Shown: one piece after another, positions 54,277 to 62,968 of the stretch
How the letters are laid out: each line of letters opens with the position of its first letter
Numbering within the stretch: position 1 is the stretch's first letter
From: Mycobacterium szulgai
GTDB lineage: Bacteria > Actinomycetota > Actinomycetes > Mycobacteriales > Mycobacteriaceae
DNA: 64,000 nucleotides
Assembly (NCBI RefSeq): GCF_002116635.1
Contig: NZ_LQPW01000154.1
Location: forward strand, 1-64,000
Direction of reading: 5' to 3'
Position numbers and translations under genes: made by a program
The notes under the pieces: model-generated
Seen by the model: the letters and a program-made list of their open reading frames with translations, nothing else
Database searches by the model: none
Told to the model about the DNA's origin: nothing

Positions 54277-55422
54277 ATGGACGCCGACGAGGGCAGCGAG
54301 CGGGACGACACATCCAACGAGAACAATCCCCGGGCGCTCGCGCGTGTCGCCGTCAGCCGACGCGGCGCATTGCTGGGCATGGCCGCCGTGGGCGGTGTCG
54401 CCGCGGTGGATGTCGGCGGGTTTGTTTATGCGGGCGGCTGGCTGGCCAACTTCTCCGGGCCTGGCGCGCTGACCCCGGCACGGTTCGCCGATCGCTTTGA
54501 AAGCGTCTATGGCCGTCACGAGGGTTTCCGCCGAAACCACGCCAAAGGTCTCAGTGCCACAGGAACTTTCGTGAGCAGTGGGGCGGCCGCAGAGATCTGC
54601 CGGGCCGCCGTCTTCCAGCCGGGAAGCGTCCCGGTGATCGGCCGGTTTTCACTGGGCGGCGGCTTGCCGGATCAGGCCGACAAGCCCGACGCCGTCCGGG
54701 GCCTGGCGCTGCTGTTTCAGATGGGAGGACAGCAATGGCGTACCGCGATGATCAACATTCCGGTTTTCACCGACAGGACACCGCAGGGGTTTTACGAACG
54801 GTTGCTGGCCACCAGACCGCTGCCCGGCACGGGCAAGCCCGACCCGCGGCAGATGGCCGCATTTCTCGATCGCCATCCCGAGACCGCCGCCGCCATGAAG
54901 ATCATCAAACAATCGCCGCCCAGCTCCGGATTCGCGGACAGCACGTATTACGGGCTGAATGCGTTTTACTTCACCAACAGTGCCGGCGCGACAGTTCCGG
55001 TGCGCTGGGCGGTGGTACCGCAGCAAGACGGTGACGCTAGGCCGGTCTCCTCGCCGGGGGTGCCGGGAAAGGATTTCCTTTTCGACGACCTCATCCGCAC
55101 CGTGGCCCAAGGGCCCCGGCAATGGCGACTGGTCATCACCGTCGGTGCGCCGGGCGACCCGACCCACGACCCCACCAAACCGTGGCCGCCGTCGCGGCGC
55201 ACCGTCGACGCCGGCACTCTGACGATCGACGCGGTGCACACCGAGGAAGCCGGTAACGCACGCGATATCAACTTCGACCCGCTCGTGCTGCCCGACGGCA
55301 TCAGTGCCTCCGACGACCCCATACCCAAGGCGAGATCGGCTGTTTACGCTCGCTCCTTCACCCGCCGCGCCGAGGAACCCAAGTCGCCCAGCGAGGTCAA
55401 CGTCGCGCGGGTGCTGTCATGA
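54277..55422 (+). CDS. Catalase-related peroxidase, exported
   Basis: A 381-residue heme peroxidase of the small catalase family (SrpA-like). A signal or anchor at about 25-55 (VSRRGALLGMAAVGGVAAVD) has a twin-Arg RRGALLG. The distal His is in RRNHAKGLSATG and the proximal Tyr in ARSAVYARSF. ATG 54277 lies 9 bases after GGAGG. Its stop overlaps the b561 start by 4 bases, so the two should work as a pair taking electrons to peroxide at the membrane. Confidence 0.88.
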   Translation: MDADEGSERDDTSNENNPRALARVAVSRRGALLGMAAVGGVAAVDVGGFVYAGGWLANFSGPGALTPARFADRFESVYGRHEGFRRNHAKGLSATGTFVSSGAAAEICRAAVFQPGSVPVIGRFSLGGGLPDQADKPDAVRGLALLFQMGGQQWRTAMINIPVFTDRTPQGFYERLLATRPLPGTGKPDPRQMAAFLDRHPETAAAMKIIKQSPPSSGFADSTYYGLNAFYFTNSAGATVPVRWAVVPQQDGDARPVSSPGVPGKDFLFDDLIRTVAQGPRQWRLVITVGAPGDPTHDPTKPWPPSRRTVDAGTLTIDAVHTEEAGNARDINFDPLVLPDGISASDDPIPKARSAVYARSFTRRAEEPKSPSEVNVARVLS

Positions 55423-55997
55423 CACAGCAGGCCACCGCCGTCCCATCGCGCTTCGCTCTCCCGTCGCGGATTCTGCACTGGCTGATGGCGCCGATGGTCG
55501 TCGCGCAGCTGTTCATCGGCGTCACCATGGTGGCTTCGCTGAGTTACTACCCGCTGCTGCTGGCCATCCACCGGCCGTTGGGAATCCTGATTCTGGGATT
55601 CGCGGTGGCGCGCCTGGCTAATCGGCTCAGCCACCGGCTGCCACCGTTTCCGGCTACCATGAGCCCGGCCGAACGCCGCATCGCCTCTTGGTCGGAATAC
55701 CTTCTCTATGCCTTGCTGCTCGTGCAGCCCCTGATCGGCTGGGCGATGCTCTCGGCGGCCCGGTTTCCGATCACCGTGGCCGGGCCACTGCGGCTGCCCG
55801 GGATTGCGCCGTACAACTTGGATGTCTACGGGGCGCTTCGTTTTTGCCACAGCGCTTTCGGCTATCTGTTGTTCGCGACGTTCACCGCCCACATTTGTGC
55901 GGTGGTGTTTCATACGCTGGTGCTGCGCGATGGGCTCCTCGACCGTATGGCGATCTGGCCCACCGAACCCACACCTGCGAAATCGGATGAACAATGA
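55419..55997 (+). CDS. Cytochrome b561-family membrane protein
   Basis: A 192-residue protein with four hydrophobic helices. His ligands fit the b561 pattern: ILHWLMAPMV, AIHRPLGIL, RFCHSAFGYLL and AHICAVVFH. It passes electrons from quinol to a partner, here most likely the exported catalase-type peroxidase encoded just before it. Overlaps the next gene by 4 bases. Confidence 0.9.
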   Translation: MTQQATAVPSRFALPSRILHWLMAPMVVAQLFIGVTMVASLSYYPLLLAIHRPLGILILGFAVARLANRLSHRLPPFPATMSPAERRIASWSEYLLYALLLVQPLIGWAMLSAARFPITVAGPLRLPGIAPYNLDVYGALRFCHSAFGYLLFATFTAHICAVVFHTLVLRDGLLDRMAIWPTEPTPAKSDEQ

Positions 55998-56647
55998 ACC
56001 TGACCTATCGAAAAGACCTCACCGGTCTTCTTCTCATCGATCCGTACAACGACTTCATCTCCGAAGGTGGCAAAGTATGGGATCGGCTCAAGGGTGTTGC
56101 TGAGGCCAACGGGTGTGTTGCGCACATGAAGCAGGTGCTCGACGCGGCCCGAGCGGCCGAAATCCGCGTCTTCTACGCGCTGCACCGCCGATATCGTCCG
56201 GGCGACTACGAGAGCTGGAAGTACGTCGCGCCCATTCAGAAAGCCGCATGGTCGCGTCAGACCTTCGCCTACGGCACCTGGGGTGGTGAGCTCCATCCAG
56301 ATTTCGAACCCCAGCTGGGCGGGCCGGACGGGCCGCACCGCATAAAAGACATTGTCGCCCAGGAACATTGGTGTTCCAGCGGTTTCGCCAACACCGATCT
56401 GGACCTGCTGCTCAAGAAGCACGGCATCCACCGGCTGATTGTGATGGGACTGATAGCGCACACATGTGTGGAAGCCACCGTCCGATACGCCGCCGAACTC
56501 GGCTATGACGTGACGATGGTCAAGGATGCGACGGCGAGCTACTCGGATGCGGAGATGCACGCGGCCCTTGAGGTCAACATCCCGAACTACGCCACCGCCG
56601 TCGTCACCGCGGGCGAGGTCGTCGCTGCGCTTGGCGGGGAGCCGTAG
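55994..56647 (+). CDS. Isochorismatase-family cysteine hydrolase
   Basis: A 217-residue cysteine hydrolase. GLLLIDPYNDF holds the catalytic Asp, IAHTCVEATVRYAAELGY the nucleophilic Cys, and VTMVKDATASYSD the late conserved segment. Members hydrolyse isochorismate, nicotinamide or other amides; no substrate can be named. Start overlaps the b561 stop by 4 bases, third gene of the catalase operon. Confidence 0.88.
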   Translation: MNLTYRKDLTGLLLIDPYNDFISEGGKVWDRLKGVAEANGCVAHMKQVLDAARAAEIRVFYALHRRYRPGDYESWKYVAPIQKAAWSRQTFAYGTWGGELHPDFEPQLGGPDGPHRIKDIVAQEHWCSSGFANTDLDLLLKKHGIHRLIVMGLIAHTCVEATVRYAAELGYDVTMVKDATASYSDAEMHAALEVNIPNYATAVVTAGEVVAALGGEP

Positions 56648-56704
56648 CCAGCAAAAACCTCGACAGCTCTGCCCGGAGGGCCCCGACGTTGGTAGCGTCG
56701 GGGA

Positions 56705-57754
56705 ATGCTCTTTGCGGCACTGCGCGATATGCAATGGCGAAAACGGCGTCTTGTTATCGCGATCGTCAGCACCGGACTTATCTTCGGAATGACTTTGGTG
56801 CTGACCGGCCTGGCGAATGGATTCCGGGTCGAGGCGAGGCACACCGTCGATTCCATGGGTGTGGATGCATTCGTGGTGAAGACCGGGGCGGCCGGACCTT
56901 TCCTGGGTTCGACGCCGTTCCCCAATGCCGACCTGGCCCGAGTGGCCGCCGAACCCGGCATCGTGGCCGCGGCTCCGTTGGGCTGCGTCGGGACGATCAT
57001 GCAGGAAGGCAAATCAGGAAAGAACGTGACGGCCTTCGGTGCACCCGAGCGCGGGCCCGGGATGCCGCGCGTCTCGCAGGGCCGGGCACCGTCGAGGCCC
57101 GACGAGGTCGCAGTGTCCAGCACCCTGGGCCGGCGCCTCGGTGACACCATTGAGGTCGGTGTGCACACCCTGCACATCGTCGGCATCGTGCCCAATTCGA
57201 CTGCGCTGGCCAAGATTCCGAATATCTTCCTGACGACCGAAGGATTGCAGCAGATCGCGTACAACGGTCAGCCGATGATCACGTCTTACGGGATTGTCGG
57301 CACCGCACAGCACCTCCCGGACGGCTATCAGAGCTATGACCGAACCGGCGCGGTCAATGACTTGTTGCGCCCGTTGAAGGTCGCGGTGAATTCGATTTCG
57401 ATCGTGGCCATCCTGCTGTGGATCGTGGCAGCGCTGATCGTCGGATCGGTGGTGTACCTGTCGGCGCTGGAGCGGCTGCGCGACTTCGCGGTGTTCAAGG
57501 CGATCGGCACGCCGACGCGCTCGATCATGGCGGGACTGGCCCTGCAGGCGCTGGTCGTCTCGCTGTTCGCCGCGGCGGTGGGTGTCCTTCTTTCAAAGCT
57601 GCTGGCACCGTTGTTCCCGATGATCGTCGCCGTCCCGGCGGGCGCATACCTGGCGCTACCCGGGGTCGCGATCGTGATCGGTTTGGTGGCCAGCCTCGCC
57701 GGCCTGCGGCGGGTGGTGGCGGTCGATCCTGCGCTCGCGTTCGGAGGTCCCTGA
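56705..57754 (+). CDS. FtsX-type ABC transporter permease
   Basis: A 349-residue permease with one N-terminal helix (VIAIVSTGLIFGMTLVLTGL), a large external MacB-like domain (about 45-230) and three C-terminal helices (VAILLWIVAALIVGSVVYL onward). Length and position before the ATPase fit M. tuberculosis Rv0072, which is annotated as part of a glutamine-transport system. The MacB topology argues instead for a mechanotransmitter/efflux type. The ATPase gene begins 3 bases after its stop. Confidence 0.9.
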   Translation: MLFAALRDMQWRKRRLVIAIVSTGLIFGMTLVLTGLANGFRVEARHTVDSMGVDAFVVKTGAAGPFLGSTPFPNADLARVAAEPGIVAAAPLGCVGTIMQEGKSGKNVTAFGAPERGPGMPRVSQGRAPSRPDEVAVSSTLGRRLGDTIEVGVHTLHIVGIVPNSTALAKIPNIFLTTEGLQQIAYNGQPMITSYGIVGTAQHLPDGYQSYDRTGAVNDLLRPLKVAVNSISIVAILLWIVAALIVGSVVYLSALERLRDFAVFKAIGTPTRSIMAGLALQALVVSLFAAAVGVLLSKLLAPLFPMIVAVPAGAYLALPGVAIVIGLVASLAGLRRVVAVDPALAFGGP

Positions 57755-57757
57755 CCG

Positions 57758-58788
57758 GTGGGCGATCTCAGCATTCAGAATCTGGTCGTCGAGTACTACA
57801 GCGGCGGGTACGCGCTGCGGCCGATCAACGGCTTGAACCTCGACGTGGAAGCCGGGTCATTGGTGATTTTGCTGGGACCCAGCGGTTGCGGGAAGACGAC
57901 GCTACTGTCCTGCCTGGGCGGCATCCTGCGGCCGAAGTCGGGGGCGATCAAGTTCGAGGACGTCGACATCACCACCCTGGAAGGCCCCGCGCTGGCGAAG
58001 TACCGGCGCGACAAGGTGGGCATCGTCTTCCAGGCGTTCAACCTGGTGCCCAGCTTACTGCGCTGGAGAATGTGATGGTTCCGCTGCGGTCGGCCGGGAT
58101 GTCGCGGGCGGCAGCGCGCAAGCGCGCAGAGGAGTTGCTGACACGGGTCAATCTCGCTGATCGGATGAAGCATCGGCCGGGTGACCTGAGTGGCGGGCAG
58201 CAGCAGCGGGTCGCGGTCGCGCGGGCGATCGCGCTGGACCCGCCGTTGATTCTGGCCGACGAGCCCACTGCGCACCTGGACTTCATTCAGGTGGAGGAGG
58301 TGCTGCGGCTGATCCGCGAACTCGCCGATGACGACCGCGTGGTGGTGGTCGCCACCCACGACAGCCGCATGCTGCCGCTGGCTGACCGTGTGGTCGAACT
58401 GACACCCGATTTCGCCGAAACGGATCGCGAACCCGAGACGGTCGAACTGAAAGCCGGCGAAGTGCTGTTCGAACAGAGCACGATGGGCGATCTCATCTAC
58501 GTGGTGTCCGAAGGCGAGTTCGAGATCGTGCACGAATTGGCCGACGGCGGTGAGGAATTGTTTAAGGTCGTAGGGCCCGGGGACTACTTCGGCGAAATCG
58601 GTGTGCTGTTTCACCTGCCGCGCTCGGCGACCGTGCGCGCCCGCACCGATGCGACGGCCGTCGGCTACACGGCGCCGGCGTTTCGGGAAAGGCTCGGTGC
58701 GGGCGGATTGCGCGATCTGATCGAGCACCGGGCGCTCGCCGGCGACGCCGAGACTGCCGGGCCGGTGACGACGAGTGAGGAGAGGGCT
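57758..58788 (+). pseudogene. ABC transporter ATPase with C-terminal cyclic-nucleotide-binding domain, frameshifted
   Basis: Partner ATPase of the FtsX-type permease (Rv0073-like). The first frame has Walker A LLGPSGCGKTTLLSCLGG and Q-loop IVFQAFNLVPS, then stops at 58075. The correct frame resumes at about 58054, one base back: TALENVMVPLRSAGM, signature LSGGQQQRVAVARA, Walker B LILADEP. A cNMP-binding domain follows at about 58455-58700 (GDYFGEIGVLFHLPRSATVR). One base missing after 58053 (AGC[C]TT) explains it. The end is set at the aldolase start because no stop codon separates them. Function is probably lost unless this is a sequencing error. Confidence 0.85.
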
Positions 58789-59682
58789 ATGCCGAACGAG
58801 GAGCAAGCGAGCCGGATGGCGTCGGGTAAGGGATTCGTCGCCGCGCTCGACCAAAGCGGTGGGTCGACACCAAAGGCGTTGCGCCTGTATGGAATCGAGG
58901 ACGACGAGTATTCCGGTGAAGAGGAGATGTTCGACCTCATCCATCAGATGCGCTCGCGGATCATCACCTCGCCGGTGTTCAACGGCGAGCGGGTGCTGGC
59001 GGCGATTCTGTTCGAGCAGACCATGGACCGTGACATCGCCGATGTGCCGTCGCCCACCTACCTCTGGGAAACCAAGGGCGTGGTGCCCATCCTCAAGATT
59101 GACAAGGGGCTCGCTGACGTCTCCGACGACGTGCAGTTGATGAAGCCGATGCCGGGACTTGACGAGTTGCTGGAGCGTGCCGTGCGCAAGGGTGTTTTCG
59201 GCACCAAGGAGCGGTCGGTGATCGGTGGTGCCAACCCGGACGGCATCGCCGCGGTGGTCGCCCAGCAGTTCGAGGTGGCTCACCAGGTGCTGTCGCACGG
59301 CCTGGTTCCGATCATCGAACCCGAGGTCACCATCTCGATCTCGGACAAAGCGGAGGCCGAAGACATGCTGCGTGAGGAGATCACGAAACAACTGGAAACA
59401 GTGCCCGACGGGCAGCAGGTGATGCTCAAACTGACCCTGCCGAGCGAGGCCAACCACTACCGTGACTTCGTCGGTCATCCCAAGGTGATGCGGGTGCTCG
59501 CGCTCTCCGGTGGCTACTCCCGCGCCGACGCCAACAAGCTGCTGGCCGAGAACACCGGGGTGATCGCCAGCTTCAGTCGCGCGCTGACCGAGGGTCTTTC
59601 GGCGGGTCAATCCGAGGAAGAGTTCAACGCCACTCTGGATGCGTCGATCCAGTCGATCTACGACGCCTCAGTCGCGGGCTGA
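58789..59682 (+). CDS. Class I fructose-bisphosphate aldolase
   Basis: A 297-residue class I aldolase of the bacterial type (family about 296): ASGKGFVAALDQSGGSTPKA, YGIEDDEYSGEEEMFDL, ILFEQTMDRDI, and VPILKIDKGLA, with the Schiff-base Lys in QQVMLKLTLP. It cleaves fructose-1,6-bisphosphate to triose phosphates without metal. The ATG at 58789 is preceded by GAGGAGAGGG, a good ribosome site, so it should be made alone even though it is in frame with the ATPase/cNMP-binding gene upstream. Confidence 0.9.
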   Translation: MPNEEQASRMASGKGFVAALDQSGGSTPKALRLYGIEDDEYSGEEEMFDLIHQMRSRIITSPVFNGERVLAAILFEQTMDRDIADVPSPTYLWETKGVVPILKIDKGLADVSDDVQLMKPMPGLDELLERAVRKGVFGTKERSVIGGANPDGIAAVVAQQFEVAHQVLSHGLVPIIEPEVTISISDKAEAEDMLREEITKQLETVPDGQQVMLKLTLPSEANHYRDFVGHPKVMRVLALSGGYSRADANKLLAENTGVIASFSRALTEGLSAGQSEEEFNATLDASIQSIYDASVAG

Positions 59683-59695
59683 GCTTGAGCGGTTA

Positions 59696-59812
59696 TCAAA
59701 TGCCGTGTGCTCCGATTGTGCCGTCCTGGCCTAGGTATTGACCGCCACTGCCGCCGGCCACATCGGTTGCCGTGGCGGCGAGTGCTCCGGGGACTGCAAT
59801 CACGTACGCCAC
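59696..59812 (-). pseudogene. PE-family protein remnant
   Basis: A 38-codon frame from GTG 59812 with AGGAGG ahead. It starts VAYVIAVPGALAATATDVAG, which is the N-terminus of PE proteins, then jumps to GGSGGQYLGQDGTIGAHGI, like the tail of a PE_PGRS protein. The rest of the PE domain and the PGRS body are missing, so a large internal deletion is likely. It fills the gap between the aldolase and aldehyde dehydrogenase genes. Confidence 0.7.
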
Positions 59813-59846
59813 CGCATGGCCTCCTCTCGTGCGCTCGATGATCATC

Positions 59847-61298
59847 TCAACCGAAGGCGGCTGACGAGATCGACTTGGTGACCGTAAAACCCGCGATGCC
59901 CTCGCTGCCCAGTTCTCGGCCGTACCCGCTGGCCTTAATCCCGCCGAAGGGGGCGAACGGGTCCATCGTGTAGCCCTGGTTGATGCCGAATGTTCCGGTG
60001 CGCACGCGGCCGGCAATCGCCAATCCGCGGTCGCGATCTGCGGTGAACACCGAGCCGGCCAGGCCGTAGTCGGAATCGTTGGCGACGGCAACGGCTTCCT
60101 GTTCGTCGCGGTACGTGATGGCGGTGAGCACCGGACCGAAGATTTCCTCGCGCGCGATCCGCATGGAATTGCCGGCCTCGGCGAACAGCGTCGGCCGCAC
60201 GTACCAGCCGCTCTCCACGCCGTCGGGCATGTCGGTGCCGCCAAGGACCAGGCGTGCGCCCTCCTTCTGCCCGGCGGCGATGTAATTGCGGACGCGCTCT
60301 TGTTGGCGTCGGGCGACCAATGGGCCGATCTGGGTGGCCGGGTCGGCCGGGTCGCCGATGCGCAAGGCGGATATGTCGGCCGCCAGCGCGTCGACGAATT
60401 CGCTGCTCCGGTTGGCCGGCAATAGAATTCGGGTCAGCGCATTGCAGATCTGCCCGCAATTGGACAGGCTGGCCGACCGGATCGCCGTCGCGACGCGCGC
60501 TGGGTCTGCGTCGTCGAGGATAATCGCGGCGGACTTACCGCCCAGTTCGAGGCTGACCCGTTTGAGATCGGCTCCGCAGGCCGCCGCCACGGCCTTGCCG
60601 GCGACGGTGGAACCGGTGAACGACACCTTGTCCACGCCGGGGTGGGTGACCAGTCGCGCGCCTACCGCGGCGTCACCGGGCAGCACACTCACAACACCGG
60701 TTGGTAGCTGCGCCTCTTCGAGCATCTCGGCCAGCAGCAGCGCGTCCAGCGGGGATTCCGGTGCCGGCTTGATCACCACACAGCAGCCGGCCAGGAGCGC
60801 CGGGATGAGCTTGGTGACGATGAGGAACTGCGGCATGTTCCACGGCACGATCGCAGCGACCACGCCGACGGGTTCACGCCGCAGGTCCAAGTCGGAGCCG
60901 TAGAAACCGGGCCGCGTCTCCTGCCACGGGAACGACTCGGCCAGGTCGCAGAACGCCGTCATCATCAGCGACGGCAGCCCCACCTGGGCGCGCTGAGCAA
61001 ACGAAGTGGGTGCCCCGATTTCGGCGGTGATCAGCTTGGCCATCGAATCGCGCTGTGCCGCGTAGAGTTTCGCGAGCCGCCGCACCGCGTCGATGCGAGC
61101 TGAGGGCTCGAGCCGCGGCCAGGGCCCGTCATCGAACGCAGTCCGGGCGCTCGCCACGGCGGCATCGACATCGGCGGGACCCGCGGCGGCCACCGATGCG
61201 ATTGGCAATTCGGTGTGCGGCGAAATCACCTCGATGGTGGCATTGGTGCTCGGCGAAGTCCATGTGCCAGCGATGAATAGCGCTTCATGTCGGTGCAT
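59847..61298 (-). CDS. NAD(P)-dependent aldehyde dehydrogenase
   Basis: A 483-residue ALDH. VPWNMPQFLIVTKLIPALLA, cofactor loop SFTGSTVAGKAVA, catalytic Glu in LELGGKSA and catalytic Cys in SNCGQICNALTR are present, with the closing GFTVTKSI. It oxidises an aldehyde to the acid. Divergent from the Rieske operon across 72 bases, so probably part of the same catabolic locus. Confidence 0.93.
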   Translation of the reverse strand: MHRHEALFIAGTWTSPSTNATIEVISPHTELPIASVAAAGPADVDAAVASARTAFDDGPWPRLEPSARIDAVRRLAKLYAAQRDSMAKLITAEIGAPTSFAQRAQVGLPSLMMTAFCDLAESFPWQETRPGFYGSDLDLRREPVGVVAAIVPWNMPQFLIVTKLIPALLAGCCVVIKPAPESPLDALLLAEMLEEAQLPTGVVSVLPGDAAVGARLVTHPGVDKVSFTGSTVAGKAVAAACGADLKRVSLELGGKSAAIILDDADPARVATAIRSASLSNCGQICNALTRILLPANRSSEFVDALAADISALRIGDPADPATQIGPLVARRQQERVRNYIAAGQKEGARLVLGGTDMPDGVESGWYVRPTLFAEAGNSMRIAREEIFGPVLTAITYRDEQEAVAVANDSDYGLAGSVFTADRDRGLAIAGRVRTGTFGINQGYTMDPFAPFGGIKASGYGRELGSEGIAGFTVTKSISSAAFG

Positions 61299-61370
61299 GC
61301 GAAGTCCTCCCGCGCGTGCGCAATATCAACTACTTGCGATTGTGATGTAGAGCATATACGGTCAGCAGGC

Positions 61371-62636
61371 ATGGCTCGCTTCCCAAAGCCGTCCGAAGGT
61401 AGCTGGACGCAGCACTACCCCGAGCTGGGCACCGGGCCGGTGTCCTATGACGACTCGATCAGCCCGCACGTCTACGAGCTCGAACGTGCGGCGATCTTCA
61501 AGCGGGCATGGCTCAATGTTGGCCGCGTGGAAGGCCTTCCGCGTAAAGGCAGCTATTTCACAAAGGAACTCAGAGTTGCCAACACCTCGATCATCGTGGT
61601 CCGCAACTCCGCGGGCCAGGTGAAGGCGTTTCACAACATCTGCCGCCACCGGGGCAACAAGCTGGTGTGGAACGACATGCCACTGGAGGAAACCAGCGGT
61701 GTCTGTCGGCAGTTCACCTGCAAATACCACGCCTGGCGCTATGACCTGGACGGCAACCTCACTTTCGTTCAGCAGGAAGGCGAGTTCTTCGATCTGGACA
61801 AGAGCCGCTACGGGCTGGTGCCGGTGCACTGCGACGTGTGGGAAGGGTTCATCTTCGTCAACTTCGCCCCCGAGCCCGAGCAATCGCTGCGCGACTTCCT
61901 CGGGCCGATGATCACGGGTCTGCAGGGATATCCGTTCGGGCAGATGACTTCTCGGTGGTGCTATCGCTCCGAAGTGAAAGCCAACTGGAAGCTCTATATG
62001 GACGCGTTCCAGGAGTTCTACCACGCGCCGGTCTTGCACGCGAACCAATCGCCGAGCAAGTACTCGAAGGCGGCGGCCGAAGCGGGTTTCGAGGCCCCGC
62101 ACTATCGCATCGACGGCCCGCATCGGCTGGTCAGCACCTCGGGTGTGCGCGCCTGGGAGATGGATGCCGACATGCGCAAGCCCATCGAGGACATCTGCCA
62201 GAGCGGGCTGTTCGGCCCTTGGGACAAGCCCGATCTCGGCGAATTGCCCAGTGGCGTCAACCCGGCCAAGTGCGACCCGTGGGGGCTGGATTCCTTTCAG
62301 ATCTTCCCCAACTTCGTCATCTTGATCTGGGGGCAAGGCTGGTATCTGACCTACCACTATTGGCCGACGTCCTATAACTCGCACGTGTTCGAGGGAACGC
62401 TGTACTTTCCGCAGCCGCGGACGCCGCGGGAACGGATCGCACAGGAACTCGCCGCGGTGTCGTTCAAGGAATACGGGCTACAGGACGCCAACACGCTGGA
62501 AGCCACGCAGTCGATGATCGAATCGCGTGCGGTGGGCGAGTTTCTGCTCAACGACCAGGAGGTGCTGCTGCGCCACCTGCACAAGGAGACCGCCGCGTGG
62601 ATCGCTCAGTACCAGCGCAGCACGGTGGGGGTGTAG
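61371..62636 (+). CDS. Rieske ring-hydroxylating oxygenase, alpha subunit
   Basis: A 421-residue oxygenase. Rieske ligands are in CRHRG and CKYHAWRYD; the mononuclear iron site is NWKLYMDAFQEFYHAPVLH with both His. ATG 61371 starts the conserved MARFPKPSEGSW; the frame upstream is not part of the protein. It is followed two bases later by a small partner-like gene. The pair differs from the Rieske at 45553 in sequence and context, so the window has two independent oxygenases. Confidence 0.92.
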   Translation: MARFPKPSEGSWTQHYPELGTGPVSYDDSISPHVYELERAAIFKRAWLNVGRVEGLPRKGSYFTKELRVANTSIIVVRNSAGQVKAFHNICRHRGNKLVWNDMPLEETSGVCRQFTCKYHAWRYDLDGNLTFVQQEGEFFDLDKSRYGLVPVHCDVWEGFIFVNFAPEPEQSLRDFLGPMITGLQGYPFGQMTSRWCYRSEVKANWKLYMDAFQEFYHAPVLHANQSPSKYSKAAAEAGFEAPHYRIDGPHRLVSTSGVRAWEMDADMRKPIEDICQSGLFGPWDKPDLGELPSGVNPAKCDPWGLDSFQIFPNFVILIWGQGWYLTYHYWPTSYNSHVFEGTLYFPQPRTPRERIAQELAAVSFKEYGLQDANTLEATQSMIESRAVGEFLLNDQEVLLRHLHKETAAWIAQYQRSTVGV

Positions 62637-62638
62637 CC

Positions 62639-62968
62639 ATGACTGCCAAGCTGCCGGCCGAATTCGCCGACCTGGAACCGTTTTCAGAGTGGTGTTTGGA
62701 CAGTGAGCCACAGCGCTATGCCAAACGGCTGAACAGCTCGATGGCCCAGATGCAGGCCTTCTACGACGCCATTACCCCGCGCGCTGAAGAAGCCATCGCG
62801 TATTGCGACAAGTTCCCGCTCGACGATCTGCCCGACGACGTCGCCAATCTGATGCATCTGCTGTACTCGATGATCATGGTGTCCTTCCCCGTCGAATGCT
62901 GGAAGCAGCCACGAGTGCCTGACTCGGGAGCTTCCACCCTGGACTGCATCACCGAACCCGTCCCGTGA
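62639..62968 (+). CDS. Small protein of the Rieske operon
   Basis: A 109-residue acidic protein between oxygenase and amidohydrolase: start ATG 62639 two bases after the oxygenase stop, and its stop overlaps the next GTG by 4 bases. It contains RLNSSMAQMQAFYDAITPRA and DDLPDDVANLMHLLYSMIMV, so mostly helical, with three Cys (CLDSEP, YCDKF, ECWKQ) plus a late one. No family is recognised. The tight coupling suggests a subunit or chaperone for the oxygenase. Confidence 0.75.
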   Translation: MTAKLPAEFADLEPFSEWCLDSEPQRYAKRLNSSMAQMQAFYDAITPRAEEAIAYCDKFPLDDLPDDVANLMHLLYSMIMVSFPVECWKQPRVPDSGASTLDCITEPVP

